From contig OX485803.1 in the NCBI GenBank assembly GCA_950295325.1, forward strand, positions 4,092,001 through 4,156,000: a DNA stretch of 64,000 nt, read 5' to 3'. Both the position numbers and the translations under genes were made by a program. Each line of letters starts with the position of its first letter. The stretch's first letter is position 1. Shown piece after piece: positions 11,553 to 23,138 of this stretch. Under the pieces are notes generated by a model. It saw only the letters and a list, made by a program, of their open reading frames with translations. It was not told where the DNA came from and did no database searches. This DNA comes from Polytrichum commune. Taxonomy: Eukaryota; Streptophyta; Polytrichopsida; Polytrichales; Polytrichaceae.

Positions 11553-12688
11553 GCTTAAAGTGGATTCAATTGCAATTGTGGGTGCATGTGACTAACTTAA
11601 CAGGTGCACAAAAGTACACGGTAGAGGAGTCTGTAGGTGTAGGGTTTAAGGTTTAGGTTTAGGGTGTACGCTGTGCTTATGGAATTGGTGATGGGGGTTT
11701 CTTTCTCACAGGTTTGGTCTTCCAGATTGGAGTTCAGTGCTTTCGAGGAGTTGAGTTTCTGGGCACACGCACACACACATACAGACATAACATACTAATT
11801 TAGTTGTGAGAGAATAAGAGGCAAAACTTGAATTTGCAAATGTGGGTGAATGTGAACAGGTGTAGGGTTTAGGGTGTACGCTGTGCTAATGGAATTGGTG
11901 ATGTTTTATTTCTTTCTCATGGGTTTGGTGTTCAATTTGAAGTTCATTGCTTTCGGGGAATTTTGAGTTTCTGGGCACACGCACACACACACACATACGG
12001 ACAAAACATACTTAGTTAGTAGTGAAGGAAAAGGAGGGAAAACTTGGTTTTGCAAATTGTGGATGAATGTGAACAGGTGCACAAAAGTACGCAGAGGAGG
12101 AGTCTGTAGGTGCAGGGTTTAGGGTGTACGTTGTGATGATTATGAATGAAACTGGTGATGAACGTTTCTTTCTGATGGGTTTGGATGGTGTTCCAGATTA
12201 AATTCATTACTTTTGGGATTTTTTGGGCACACATATTTGGACATAAGAAGGCCTAATTGTGTAGTAAAACCTAATCTCAAACTCAGCAATCGAATTCGAT
12301 ATTGTAGGTGAAGTGACGAGTATACGGAGAAGAAGCTTGTAAGTCAAGCAGGGGTACTTGGTATTGGTTCTTCTGGGTTGGACTTGGACTTGGGAATTGG
12401 AATCGGAGGTGTTCCTGGGCATCCGGTTAGTTTTGTATTCCAAATTGGAGCGGGGTTATGAGTTTTTGGGCACACACATTCGGACATAACAAGGCCTCAC
12501 TCTGTAGTAAAACCTGGTGTTCAACTAAACACTCGAATTTGATATTGTAGGTGAAGTGAAGAGTACACAGAGAAGGAGCCTGTAAGTCAAGCAGGGGTAC
12601 TTAGTGTTGGTCTTCTAGGGTTGGATTTGAAGTTGGGAATTGGAATCGGAGGTGTCTCTGGGCACCATTTGGAGTTGGGTTTTGGGTT
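11553..12688 (+). repeat. Five diverged tandem repeats ending at the UBE3D start codon
   Basis: About five units of ~240 bp begin near 11553, 11840, 12055, 12300 and 12545. Shared landmarks in order are GGTG(C/A)A.AAGT(A/G), GAG.AGGAG.CTGTA(G/A)GT, a TAGGGTTTAGGGTGTACG or AGCAGGGGTACTT segment, GGAATTGG, TTTCTGGGCACAC(G/A)C, GGACATAA and TAGTAAAACCT. Divergence is gradual: the two units nearest the gene are most alike. The last unit runs directly into the leader and ATG at 12689. The region probably holds the promoter and 5' leader. Confidence 0.65.
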
Positions 12689-15600
12689 ATGGAGAGGAAG
12701 TGGCGGTATGTGTATGAGGCCCTACAGAATGTGGGGTTCCTGCGTCTTATGGTGTTCGAGGATCGTGAGGATGGTGTGAGGCCGACGCTTGAGTGGTGTT
12801 GGAGTAGCTTTGAGGCATCCGTGGTGCACATGGGGGGATTTCAAGCAGTAATTTGTAGCTGGAGCAATGAGGAAGGAGCATTGCAGAAGTTGCGGGTTCC
12901 CCTCCCTGTCTGTTTGGTAGACCATTCTGTTCCAGTTCGATCCTGGACTCGCGAGGACCATGTGGAGGTCCGGATCGGTCTGTTGTCACTCGACCCCTTC
13001 TTGCATGCGCTACAGCTTTCCCTTGATCAGGAGTCCTTTGGAGTGATGGCACAAGCAAAGGAGGTTTGCAATGATGAGAGTGCAAAACCCTTTTCTTTGA
13101 ACTCAGGTAAATTTGAACACCTGCGTATCTGTGTTCACCTCAAATCTTTTTCGGTCAGCCAATGTTCCATAGGCTCTGAGGCATTATGAGTCAAGATTCG
13201 AATAAAAAACTAGGGTTTATGGTGCAGGGTTTAGGTTGAGTTGCAAACTGTGTGTATGGTTGCAGAGGTGTTATGATTGTGTGCATTACCTAGCACAGTA
13301 CTTCTTCACAACCAGAATAGCATTAGGAATTTTTGTTCCTCAAATTCATTCAAACCATTTGCTGAAAGGATGTGCCGCTGTTGCAAGAGCACAAAAGCTC
13401 ATGCACTTATTCTCATAATTAATTTGTGGCAAATAGGATCAGGTTTTGATACGATTGTAGGATTCTTAGCAATGGGTGATACAGGTGAATCTTGTAGATT
13501 CTAGAAGACTCTTTGAGCTGACTGATCTTCCACTTACATGTTTGAATTTCAGGCAAGCTAGAATTTAGCTCAAGTAATATAAGTCAGGATTTTGTATGCT
13601 TGCAATGTGTGAAGAATTTTGAGTAGTTTGGTCTGTTTTGATCGAGCCACTGACAGATGCCCAAGCCCTTGAGTCAAATGGAGGGGTCATATTCTTCTGC
13701 AGAAATTGCTCGTGTAAGCTCACAAATACACCTTTCAGGTATTGCTAGCAGATAATTCAGTCAGCTTCCCCTATATGCTATGTTACTAAGAATGGGGGTC
13801 TTAGCATCCTAAACACAACTCCATTTCTATTTTCTACAAGAAATAGTATTCATGGGATGCAATTTTTGAGCGTCAAATTAGTTTCATCAGGGAGAAATCC
13901 TCATTTAGGATTTGCTGGTGCACTCAACATCACATGGTGTTTAGTCAAGTTGTTCATTGCAATATCTGCTTCAGCTCTTACCCTTATGGTGATGCATGTA
14001 TGTGCTCCATAAGTGTAATTTTTTCTTATTTTAACATCTTTGCTTGTATGTTCCATTTGTAGGCGCATTTTGGAACTTCCATCTGCAGATTGGCGTGAAG
14101 TAGCTGAGCATTTTTATGGTACCTGTTGCTGTGCATCCTTTGGAGCTCAGGCCGAGTCCCTTGTTGCAAAATTCCAGCAACTGCTCACACCATCTGAAGG
14201 AGTCTGTCTCGTGACCTCTTCCACATGCATTGTGCATGAAGATAACATTGCAGGGAATAGTTCTGGCAAAGTGGAGCCTAATGGTTGTATTGGAATTGAA
14301 ACTGTGGGTATGGCCAATAATGTGGACCAGAACCAGAAACTAGGGGCTCCTTCAAAAATTGGAGAGCATTGTAATGTTGAAGGAGAAAATAACCTCAATA
14401 GCCTTACTTCATTGGTAATGATAAGAGGTGATCATGATCTCAATCATCCTCTGGACACACCAATATCAGCTTTGATAAATGATAGTGATGGAGTGACTGG
14501 CGTAATTGGTAGGGATGCAATTAGTGCCTCCAAGTCGAAACTTTCTGATGGTAACATTGAAGATTTCAAATCCTCTGAGAACAGGGTAAATGGAGTATTG
14601 GGAAGTCCTTCAAGCAAATGTCAATCGGGGAATCTCTTGAGTAGCAATGCTATGTCTTTAGGTAGTCAAGAAGAAGCTGATACCACGTGCATGTCCAGTG
14701 TCTTGACAGAGGGGAAGGGTGACATGGGAGTTTGCCATGACATACATGACGTATGGCATGTTTGTGATAGTACAACATTTCCTCACATAAGTGCAGCCAG
14801 TAGGATTGAAGAAGATGCGGAAGATCCTGATTTGTGCCGTGCGACAAACTGCTGCGTCATGGAAGTTGGCTCTACAGGCTGTTTTGAATCTTCAGAAGCC
14901 CAGAAGCCAGAAGCCCTTGGTAATGGATTCATGACAAACCCAGGATCACAACCAGAAGTTTCAGATTGGGAACCATTTTTCTGCCATGAATGCTTGGACC
15001 TGGTGGGTGCAAAGTATGCTGGCAGCAACAACCATGGGGTGCAGTTCTTTAAGTGTCAGATCTCCACATATGAAACGGTGCTTAGCTCAGCCAATATTTT
15101 CAGGTATGGATATCATTGTTGTGATTGCAACAGACAGAACATTATGTTCCAGCTTTCTGCACAAGTATGCTCCACTTAGAATTTGTCTTTTCTGTTTCAG
15201 TGTCCTTACAGAATTTTTGTATTTTTGCAGGGAGCATGTACCTGAGAGGGTATTTGCCCATGAACTTCAGGTCAATACTGAGGTTACTTCATCGTATCGA
15301 TATGTTGTACGAAGCTTCAAAACAGGAGCAGCCCTTCTACAGCTTGTCCTACTGAACCAAGATGCATTAGTCTGTATAGGCACTTGTCATACAGAGTCTT
15401 CTTCAGACAGTCAGTCAAGAGCTCAATGCATCAGTGGAAAAACTAACCAAGTTCTCGGAAGTAGACTGGATGCTGTGGCGAGGTTTATGTTTCGGGATTG
15501 TCGGAACCTTGACAAGGACCAACTAGGGTAAGAAACAGCTAACTCATTCTCTCATATTTTCCTGTCTATTAACAAGAAGGAAAATCCTCATCATGTTGGT

Positions 15601-15850
15601 GATGAATGCCTAAGAGGGAAGTTGCATCTATGATTATACTCAAGTTTCACATACGTTTTGATCCTTGATATTTCTTTGCATTTTTGACAGATTGATAGAC
15701 AAGTGGGCACAACTTCAAAAAGGAGATGATATATATATGCTGGAAGAGGTAGCTGAAATTTTGATCAATATATTGAAATGCCACCAATTGGCTTATCCAC
15801 CATCTTGTAATTCATTTCAACAATTCAGTGTGTCATTTCTTAGAACTTGA
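12689..15850 (+). CDS. UBE3D: UBE3D-type (HECT_2 family) E3 ubiquitin ligase, 5 exons, 665 aa
   Basis: Exons by GT-AG rule and continuous frame: 12689-13106, 13657-13738, 14063-15103, 15231-15527, 15691-15850. They total 1998 bases and phases agree at every junction. The family (UBE3D/E2C-binding protein, HECT_2) binds E2 enzymes and acts in ubiquitin transfer. The N-terminus MERKWRYVYEAL is typical of plant members. Exon 2 gives the Cys cluster CRNCSCKL (residues 154-161). Exon 3 opens with LELPSADWREVAEHFYGTCC (170-189). About 210 residues of Ser/Asn/Asp-rich, probably disordered sequence follow. WEPFFCHEC (469-477) and FKCQIST come next, then the C-terminal half with YRYVVRSFKTG, LLQLVLLNQDA and WAQLQKGDDIYMLEE. 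The start is the first ATG in frame with the conserved KWR block. The neighbouring HNH gene converges from the right, with 255 bases between stops. The family call is secure; enzymatic activity is inferred. Confidence 0.85.
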
Positions 15851-16105
15851 AATGTCACTGGAACATAAGATTCATCTCTGGTGTTTGAATATACATGATT
15901 ACTTCTTCATGTACCTAGTGTGTGTGCATTTTTCCTTGACAAATATTGTGTAGGGAGCTCTAGTTGTGAGATCTATATGAGCAATTGCATGCTTTGATTA
16001 AATCATAGTTGTACAACTCTGAATGATACTGTATATGAGAAGTAAATTGTTTTCACAACTACTAATTTGTCCACACCACAAAGTTTCCAATGTTACACTC
16101 AATGA

Positions 16106-17717
16106 TCATTGGATGCGGCAACCCATACCCCCCTCATCACTATGCTGTACATTCCCATATGCTGAGAGCTCTACAAAGTCCATGTCTCTTCCTGCAATAC
16201 ATAAAAATGTTTAGTGTGACATAGGGGCAACATAAGAAGCCAACACTCCAATAATTGAGATTGCTGCAGCAAGTTCTATTGCTCAGGATAAAAGTATAAC
16301 CTACATAAGAGAAGACTGCAGGAAGCAAAGGCATACATGCAAAGAAGATTCGCATATGAATTTGATTTAAGTTACTTACAGCTGGAAGACATTAATCCCA
16401 TTGTGCAATACTTAATGTATCTATAATCATGGAGGCATATCTATGGCACCTGAAAGTGTGCAGTATGCGCTCCGTTGCATCAACTCAGTCTTGGAAACAT
16501 TGGTGCGGTTGCCTTTTGCACGGTTTGCGGGTGCCTGCACAGACTTGCTCATGAGGCTAAGTGGCAGGAGAACATGATTACCTTGCGAGGAGTAACTTGT
16601 AAGAAGTTCAGAAGTGGAAGACACCAATGAAATCACACATCTCTGAAATTGAACTGCTAGGCTTTGTAGAAAACCCCATCACCTCATGCAAATATCCTAA
16701 CTCCTCAAGCACTTAAAAGCTGCCATGACCCTAAGCTACTTCGAGTACAACTACAACTCTGTCTGAAGTTACTTTCAATTTAATTTGTAATGTCTTGTAT
16801 TAACAATAGGAAGCACGACCACGAGAAATATGTGCAAGTCGGAAAGATAAGTTAAAAATTACCTGCAAAAGTTGGCAATTGTCGAGTGTACTTGGGCCCC
16901 CCTGTCAGACACAAGACGCACAAAACACCAAAAGATTTAAGTAGATGATTGACCAAGACAATGCTTTACAAGCAAATAATTACATGCGTTGACTGAGTTG
17001 GCAATCAAGGGAGTGCAATCAAGGGACGATTCGACATTGAAAGCAAGTGAATTTCTAGAATCATGCATTGGTCAAAGATGTTCTAAACTTTATGTTGTTT
17101 TTTCCAAACCACCGCCACCGTCTCAGGCAGATTGCACAAATTGCGCAACACAAATTGCGCAAGCAAGTCATAACCAAATCACATGACCTAAATCAAGTGC
17201 AGCAACAAGTTGTCGAATAATGCTCCACACACTCCACAGGAATTCGATGTGAATTTCGCAGACCACGCTGGCAGCAAGACTCTCCAGTCACAATTGGGGC
17301 AGTTTTCTGCGACGCTTCAGTGCAATTGCAGCTCAGAATGCTTGCTCCTAGCTAATCTCGACTACAAAGAACTCCATTCATTTCTCGACGACAAATTCGT
17401 GTGTGATGTGATGCCCTCCCTCCGTCCATCATTACCTTAGAGTGAGGGACGATGTGGTCGTAGTCATGGCAAAGACAGCCTTGGCAGCCGACGAGCTTCT
17501 TGAAGACGACATTGCCGAGTGAGTCCCGCCTCCACCGCGCGGGGTCCCGGCCTTTGACGGGCTCCGCTTTGGCCCAGCACGCCTCCTTCACGTCGTACGC
17601 GAACGAGCGCGGTCCGGTCGGCAAGGGATGATCTCGCCACTCGTCGTCGTCGTCCTGCCTGGGCCTGCTGCTTGCCCTCGCCGCCGCCCGCACCGCCTTC
17701 CCAAGGCCGCGCACCAT
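16106..17717 (-). CDS. HNH-endonuclease-domain protein, 4 exons, 163 aa
   Basis: Exons on the minus strand: 17717-17436, 16901-16863 (only 13 codons), 16534-16450, 16191-16106. They total 492 bases, with GT-AG junctions and matching phases. Residues 38-77 (RSFAYDVKEACW, then GRDPARWRRDSLGNVVFKKL) precede CQGCLCHDYDHIVPHSKGGP, which is the beta-beta-alpha metal core. D87-H88, N102 (in STLDNCQLLQ) and N111 (in ANRAKGN) form an HNH/HNN pattern. The C-terminus reads RDMDFVELSAYGNV and ends GCRIQ, as in the plant family related to Arabidopsis At3g47490. An N-terminal Arg/Ala-rich segment of about 35 residues could be an organelle transit sequence, but that is inference. Its biochemical role in plants is not established. 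The promoter side carries the hairpin-bearing tandem array starting at 17821. Confidence 0.85.
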
Positions 17718-17820
17718 CGCCTCTGCCTCACTCCGTCACCTCTTCGTTTCGAATTCGACTCCTATGCGACGACAATCTCGTATGTTACCGAAGCCGGGCC
17801 ACATCTGTCTTTCTCCGAGG

Positions 17821-18420
17821 GAAAATAGATAACCGATCGCTCATCCAAGTGGAGGGCGCTTCCCTTGCTTTTCCCTATCCATGAAGGCAACATTTCATCC
17901 ATAACCTTTACTTTACATTCATGGGCCGACCAGTTATGATCAATAACCAGCTCATCCAAGAAAGAATACATAACCGCTTGCTCATCCAAGTGGATGACGC
18001 TTCCAACAACTCTCCTGCATTTTCTATCTACACATACAACATTTCATCCATAAACTTTACTTTACATTCGTGAGAAGATCGGTTATGATCGATAACCAAC
18101 TCATCTGAGGGTAAATACATAACTGGTTGCTCATCCAAGTGGAGGGAATTCCCAACAACTCTCTTGCATTTTCTATCCATGTGGACAACATTTCATCCAC
18201 AACCTTTGACTTTACATTCATGAGCAAATTGGTTATGATTAATAACCAATACATAGAGGTGGTTGACTCGTTGCGAGTAACTCGTTTGTGTTATCAAAAA
18301 TCTCGTCACACTTTTGCATCCATCGCGGTACAATATTATCCACAGTTCTCAAATTATGTCCATGAACTACTTGGTTGTGACTGATAACCAATTGAAGGAT
18401 GTGGATGGTTTTCTGCTTCC
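17821..18420. repeat. Tandem ~145-bp repeats, each with a GTTAT...ATAAC hairpin
   Basis: Three full units and a degenerate fourth share CTCATCCAAGTGGA, AACTCTC(C/T)TGCATTTTCTATC, CAACATTTCATCCA(T/C)AA and CTTTACATTC. Each is followed by a short inverted repeat: near 17931-17950, 18081-18097, 18229-18249 and 18371-18391. In the second the arms are GGTTAT/ATAACC. In the third they are TTGGTTAT/ATAACCAA. The array begins about 100 bases upstream of the HNH gene's start codon, so it may contain promoter elements of that gene. Confidence 0.65.
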
Positions 18421-19670
18421 CACAACTTGATATCAATATGATGCTAAAAATACTAAGAATTGTTAAAATTTTATCATCTATATTTGAATTTTAATAAGTT
18501 GTTTATTTATTAGCCACCCTGATTTCTAACCCACACTTCAAATACAATGGATCATGGTATTTTCTACCCATGCTAACTATCAACCCATAATGATGGGGAT
18601 GTTTGGTGTAGCTACATGTGGGAGGATTCGGACGTGGTGAGAGTTTGGATTTGGGGTATGCAAGTGGACATTATGTAGTCACTCTTCTTGGAATTTTCCT
18701 CCTAGGGATGCATGTCATTGAGGAAGGAGTTAATTTTAGGCCACTGTTGATGTTGAGGGCCTTTCATCCCACTTGTTGGTGTAATGTTTTTGATTAGCTG
18801 CCCACCCATTGTAGCTAAATTTAATGCACATGTCAAAGAGAGAATGATTTCTCACATTTAATCACATTTGAGGAGATATAACAATCGCAAAGTAGAAGTT
18901 TCCATGTAGGGGAAAGCTACTGAAAATTTGTGAACTCTAATTTTTTGATGACAATCGAATATTTTCTAGAGACCTAGATGCAATTGGTGAGGTTACATAT
19001 TGCACCTCCCTTGGATTTTATGCAAATGTGTGTATGAGCCTCAAGATTGAAGGCGATATAGAACGCTTGCTTAATCGATTCATTTGCAATCTAAGAGTCG
19101 CTTTATATTACATCCAAGGGCCATTACCATGTAATTGTGCGAGATAAAGCATTCAGAGACTCCAAGAGGGAGGCTATTTATGATGATGTCCTTTGCTATG
19201 TTCGACACTACTTGAGGCGGCATCAATCTTCTCTATCATAGGTCGAGTTCTAGGATCATGTGGAACAACCAAACACCTAATTTTGGCTTAGTTGATCATG
19301 ATTAGGTTTTTCGCCCTTCTTGGGGTTTTGTAGTTCCATTGGTTATTCCCAAGAGAGTTTCGCCACTCTTTTCTTCTGGGTTTCGGTGGCCTTGAATGTA
19401 TTTTGGCAATGAAATAAAACTCATTGCATTTGTCTCAAAAGAAAGAAAGAAAAGACTATCACCGCACTTATGATTTCAAAGTTGCACTTCCAAAATAGCA
19501 AATGAAAACCAACTACTTTATTGCTAGACCTTGATGCATTGCGATAGTCTTAAAGCATGCTCACACCAGGGCTAGTCATTGTTCCTTGACAACATAAGGA
19601 ATCCCTCTTAATAGGGAAAGTTCATCTCTTTCCGAAATTTATTGCTACCAATGAAGATTTTTTGTCCTAC
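18421..19670. other. Spacer, no supported gene
   Basis: AT-rich. Near 19130-19240 a plus-strand phrase reads IVRDKAFRDSKREAIYDDVL and continues for about 15 residues. It looks protein-like but is isolated and flanked by stops in every frame. It may be a retroelement or gene scrap. I could not identify it. Confidence 0.35.
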
Positions 19671-19706
19671 TCCCACTGTCCCCACTGTCCCCACTGTCCC
19701 CACTGG
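19671..19706. repeat. 9-bp minisatellite (CCCACTGTC)n
   Basis: About four perfect tandem copies of the 9-mer CCCACTGTC lie at 19671-19706. No function is evident. Confidence 0.85.
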
Positions 19707-20116
19707 AGTGGATTTAATGTAATGCAATTTCGCCCATTCACTTCACTCCATACAAGACAAAAACTCGTATCAAGGTGCAAACCCTCCCCCACACACACAC
19801 TATGGGCCGGTCGCTGGTCCAAGCGTGGGCATGCTATAAGCGTTCCCATCACCTGCGTTCATCGGTCCCTCGGAGAACATACTGTGGCCTCACTAGACCA
19901 TGGCCTCGGGTGTTACGCTTGCGTTTGCGTCAATACAGAACGGGAAGTATGCCAATCCCTCTCCTATCCCTACCTTACCCAGAGCGTTGCTGAAGGTTTT
20001 GGCTCCGAATTGTGAAGACACACAATAAACTGTGTGGACAAGAGGTAAATTTAGTAATTTTGTTCACTCCCTGTTCACTATACACATGATCCAGACATAC
20101 CTCCATGGCTTCCTCA

Positions 20117-23100
20117 TCAGAGCCAGATGCCAATTTCTGATGTTCCCCCTTCCTTCACGCACGCTCGGAACATGCCTGTGGTGTTGAAAGGCATCACCAC
20201 ATCGCCAGTGGCAGACACAGCCACCAAGCCACCCATGCCTTTGGGCAGACGCTTGACCACCACTTCTTCAGCGGCCTCAGCCAACGATGCGTTCTTGTAC
20301 TCCATGATAGCTGCAACCTCACGTCCCACTGTGGCTTTGATGATGGCTTCGCCCCTTCCGGTTGCCGAGACTGCGCACAAGTGGTTGGCGTAGTTGCCAG
20401 CCCCCACAAGAGGAGTGTCCCCTGTTGACAGAAACACTACAATATTGTTAGGCCGTGTGAGCCCGTGACCATTGAATTCTACAATGGCCTTTGCTGGAAA
20501 ATGGCCAGACCATCCCACTTCACTTTACAGTAGCAGAGCTTGAGGGCGTAAGGGACCAAGGAAAGTTGGATAGGATGAGAAACCTACATGGGTAATGTTC
20601 CATGGTCTATTGGAATTTGCGTCATTCCCATTTTGATGTGGTGGGTCTAACACAAACCGGGAGACCATGGCACTTCAACATCTCACAACCCTTGATTTAT
20701 TATAACTTCTTGTGTAAAAGGGCTCAGATGAATAGGATGGTAATGATATAGATTCGATTGACCCCTGTCTCGCATGTCCTTATACTACACTTGAAGGCTC
20801 CTCACAACGCAAAATTCAATTTCAATTTTCCATAGTGTGGCCTTCAGATGCGTTTACAATTTCATGGTTTCACAATTTACATTATGGCCCTTGGCTATAT
20901 AGTAAAGTGGCCCTCAAGCTCAAGGAACAAATCTCCAAGAACCAGAGTCCTCATTTCTAGAAACGAATGTCAAGCATACTCAAGCTGCAAGTTCCTATTA
21001 GTCCTCACCCCCTCTGAATCTATCTTAAGACATAGAAGCGTTCGCATATTCTCAAATTAAGGCTTAAAATTGCACAATTACCTCTTCCTTGGCTTTTGAT
21101 ACTTGCAGCAAAGTGCCTTTCCATCCCGGTCTTACAGCAAACATTCTTATGATTCTACATTGGATGATCATCAGTATCGTCCATCAACGTTTGCATTACA
21201 ACTTACAAGATGGTTATCTACCTACTCCATTTGGACCAAGCTTGTTCTAAAAAGAAATTTTGAGTGGGTCTTGTGTTAAAGGAACTCCGAGTGTACATCC
21301 TAGCTCAAGGAACACTGAGAAGAAAAATGTTCTTATTTGATATTGATTGCAGTAGAAGCAAGATCGCAAGACTTAAAACCATTTTTCTTCCCAGTGTTCT
21401 CAAGAAACAGGAGACGAGGATTAGTTAATGTCGGTTCGAAAATGGCTTTATGCAAGTTGAAAGCCTAAAAAACATACCTAACTTCCCTAAAAGAAGAATA
21501 CTTTCCAGCCAAGTCTCATTAATTGACTGCAAGAGTCTCACGATGCAAAAGACTACTATATGCTATTGGGGGTGCTATTCATAGTGTTTTCGCCGATTGA
21601 CACTGTAGCGGGAACATCCTCTAGCATACAGAAGAAGGCAGCCGTGTCATGCCAAATCTAGAAAATCGTTTAGAAGTTGAATTGCATCAAATTGCATCAC
21701 AGGAATTGTGGGAGGTACAAGGTTACCTATACGTCCGAGCATTTTGTTCACTAAACCCCCGGTGGAAGTAGCAGCGGCACAATGCCCTTGGTTATCCACG
21801 ACAACGCAGCCTACGGTTTCGAATTCAGGTTTTGGAGCCTGAGTCTTTGATGCCCTTGTTTCATGGAGTTCTTGTGCTGGCTCATCTGAGCTTAGAGCTG
21901 CCAGGTTTTTTGTAGAATGTTGAGTATAGTCTAACTGCAAAATTCACCATAAAGTTCGTCAGCTGTTGTCTCTGGACCAGAAGTCTCCAGATTGCTGCAC
22001 ACAACTGGAGGTTCCATTATAGCTCATACGTGAAGGTAAGGAAAATAAGATTCAGCATCTTGAGACTCTTCCTTAACTAGTCCTATTCTCCTGTTTATGA
22101 AGCATTATATAAATGATCCTTAATATGTAGAGTGCATCATCACGCAACACATTCCCGTCGGTTAGCTCAAAACATTCCAGCCAAGGTGTATGAAACCCCA
22201 AAGTACCTGGACCATGTTCTTCTCATGAGCCCGTGCAAGACGCTCTTGATTTTCTTTCGTTATAAAGTAGCCAGGCTCTTTGGTTTGAACACCCTGCCAC
22301 AACATCCACCCAAACAACTTTATTGAGTGTCAGACGAGACTTTGCTTCCTTGATACGGAACCGAGTTTGTTTATGTATGTTAGTAGCTATGGCGGAGAAG
22401 CTCCCCAACCTGCTGCCTCGCGAATTCTTCTGCCCCTTCGAATGCAAGGTAAATGTGCGGTGTCTTCTCCATGATCAGGCGTGCAAGACTTATGGGATGG
22501 AGCACAGTGGAAAGACCCGAAACGGCACCGCAACTCATCGTGGCCCCATCCATTATACATGCCTCCATCTCCACGGTTCCATTGGTCGTCAACACTGAAC
22601 CTCGCCCGGCATTGAAGACTGGATTGGCCTCCAGTTCTTTCACCTGCGCCCATACCGAGATAAAGTTTTCAAGGATCTTGCAAGAAGAAACACAAGCGAA
22701 TAGATGGCAATAGATGACGGAACTGGATGTGTTTAGATGCCATGGCCTTCAGAGACACGATTCTCTCCTAAAGTTGTAATGGTCATCTTGAGAGACGCGC
22801 AGAAGATATAGTCCTTTACTGGCATCGGACACACGCCGCAAGAAACATGCATGTGTGACCGTTACCTAAATGAAGTAACCTAACCTGCCGCGGAAAATGA
22901 GGACCTGGGGTTGTACAAGAATTGTTTCCTGAACCTGTATCCCGAATGTAAACTATGCCAAGAAACATTAACTGACCACAAGCTCCGCGACGTCGAGGGC
23001 ATTCTGCTGCGATTGCAAAGCGGATACTCCCAGCTCAAGGCATTGGTGCAAGCAGGCCAACGCTGCATCTTTCCTCGCCGTTGGCAAGTCCTTGGATATG

Positions 23101-23138
23101 TCGCCCGCACCCCCATGCAAAGCAATCGCCCAGCCCAT
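20117..23138 (-). CDS. Plant-type isoaspartyl peptidase / L-asparaginase (Ntn hydrolase), 5 exons, 331 aa
   Basis: Exons on the minus strand: 23138-22977, 22643-22410, 22293-22207, 21934-21727, 20421-20117. They total 996 bases; all junctions are GT-AG and the phases fit. The family hydrolyses L-asparagine and beta-aspartyl dipeptides after the precursor cleaves itself into alpha and beta chains. The start is the ATG before [13 protein letters not shown]. Exon 2 carries [28 protein letters not shown] and [10 protein letters not shown]. Exon 4 holds the cleavage/nucleophile site T201 in ETVGCVVVD, then TSTGG (217-221) and NKMLGRIGD with substrate-binding R229 and D232. Exon 5 has [19 protein letters not shown] and ends [10 protein letters not shown]...SEIGIWL. 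The residue before the nucleophile is Glu200 (codon GAA), not the usual Gly. Intron 4 (1305 bases) contains a MITE-like insertion. Length is normal for plant members (about 315-330). Confidence 0.88.
20513..20913. mobile_element. MITE-like element in asparaginase intron 4
   Basis: The ends CCACTTCACTTTACAGTAG and (inverted) AGTAAAGTGGCCC are imperfect inverted repeats resembling the ends of the 7659-8565 element. The internal segment 20580-20720 matches 8240-8420 in inverted orientation (GTCTAACACAAACCGGGAGA, CCATGGCACT, CAACCCTTGATTTATT). No coding is seen. It lies inside an intron and leaves the splice sites at 20422 and 21726 untouched. Confidence 0.45.

Noticed and set aside
11640-11670. 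Telomere-like TTTAGGG repeats
   Set aside because: Only two or three imperfect units occur, within the tandem repeats upstream of UBE3D. This is not an interstitial telomere array.
12722-13085. Antisense open frames over UBE3D exon 1
   Set aside because: They are shadows of the real exon. The plus frame matches the HECT_2 family and splices correctly.
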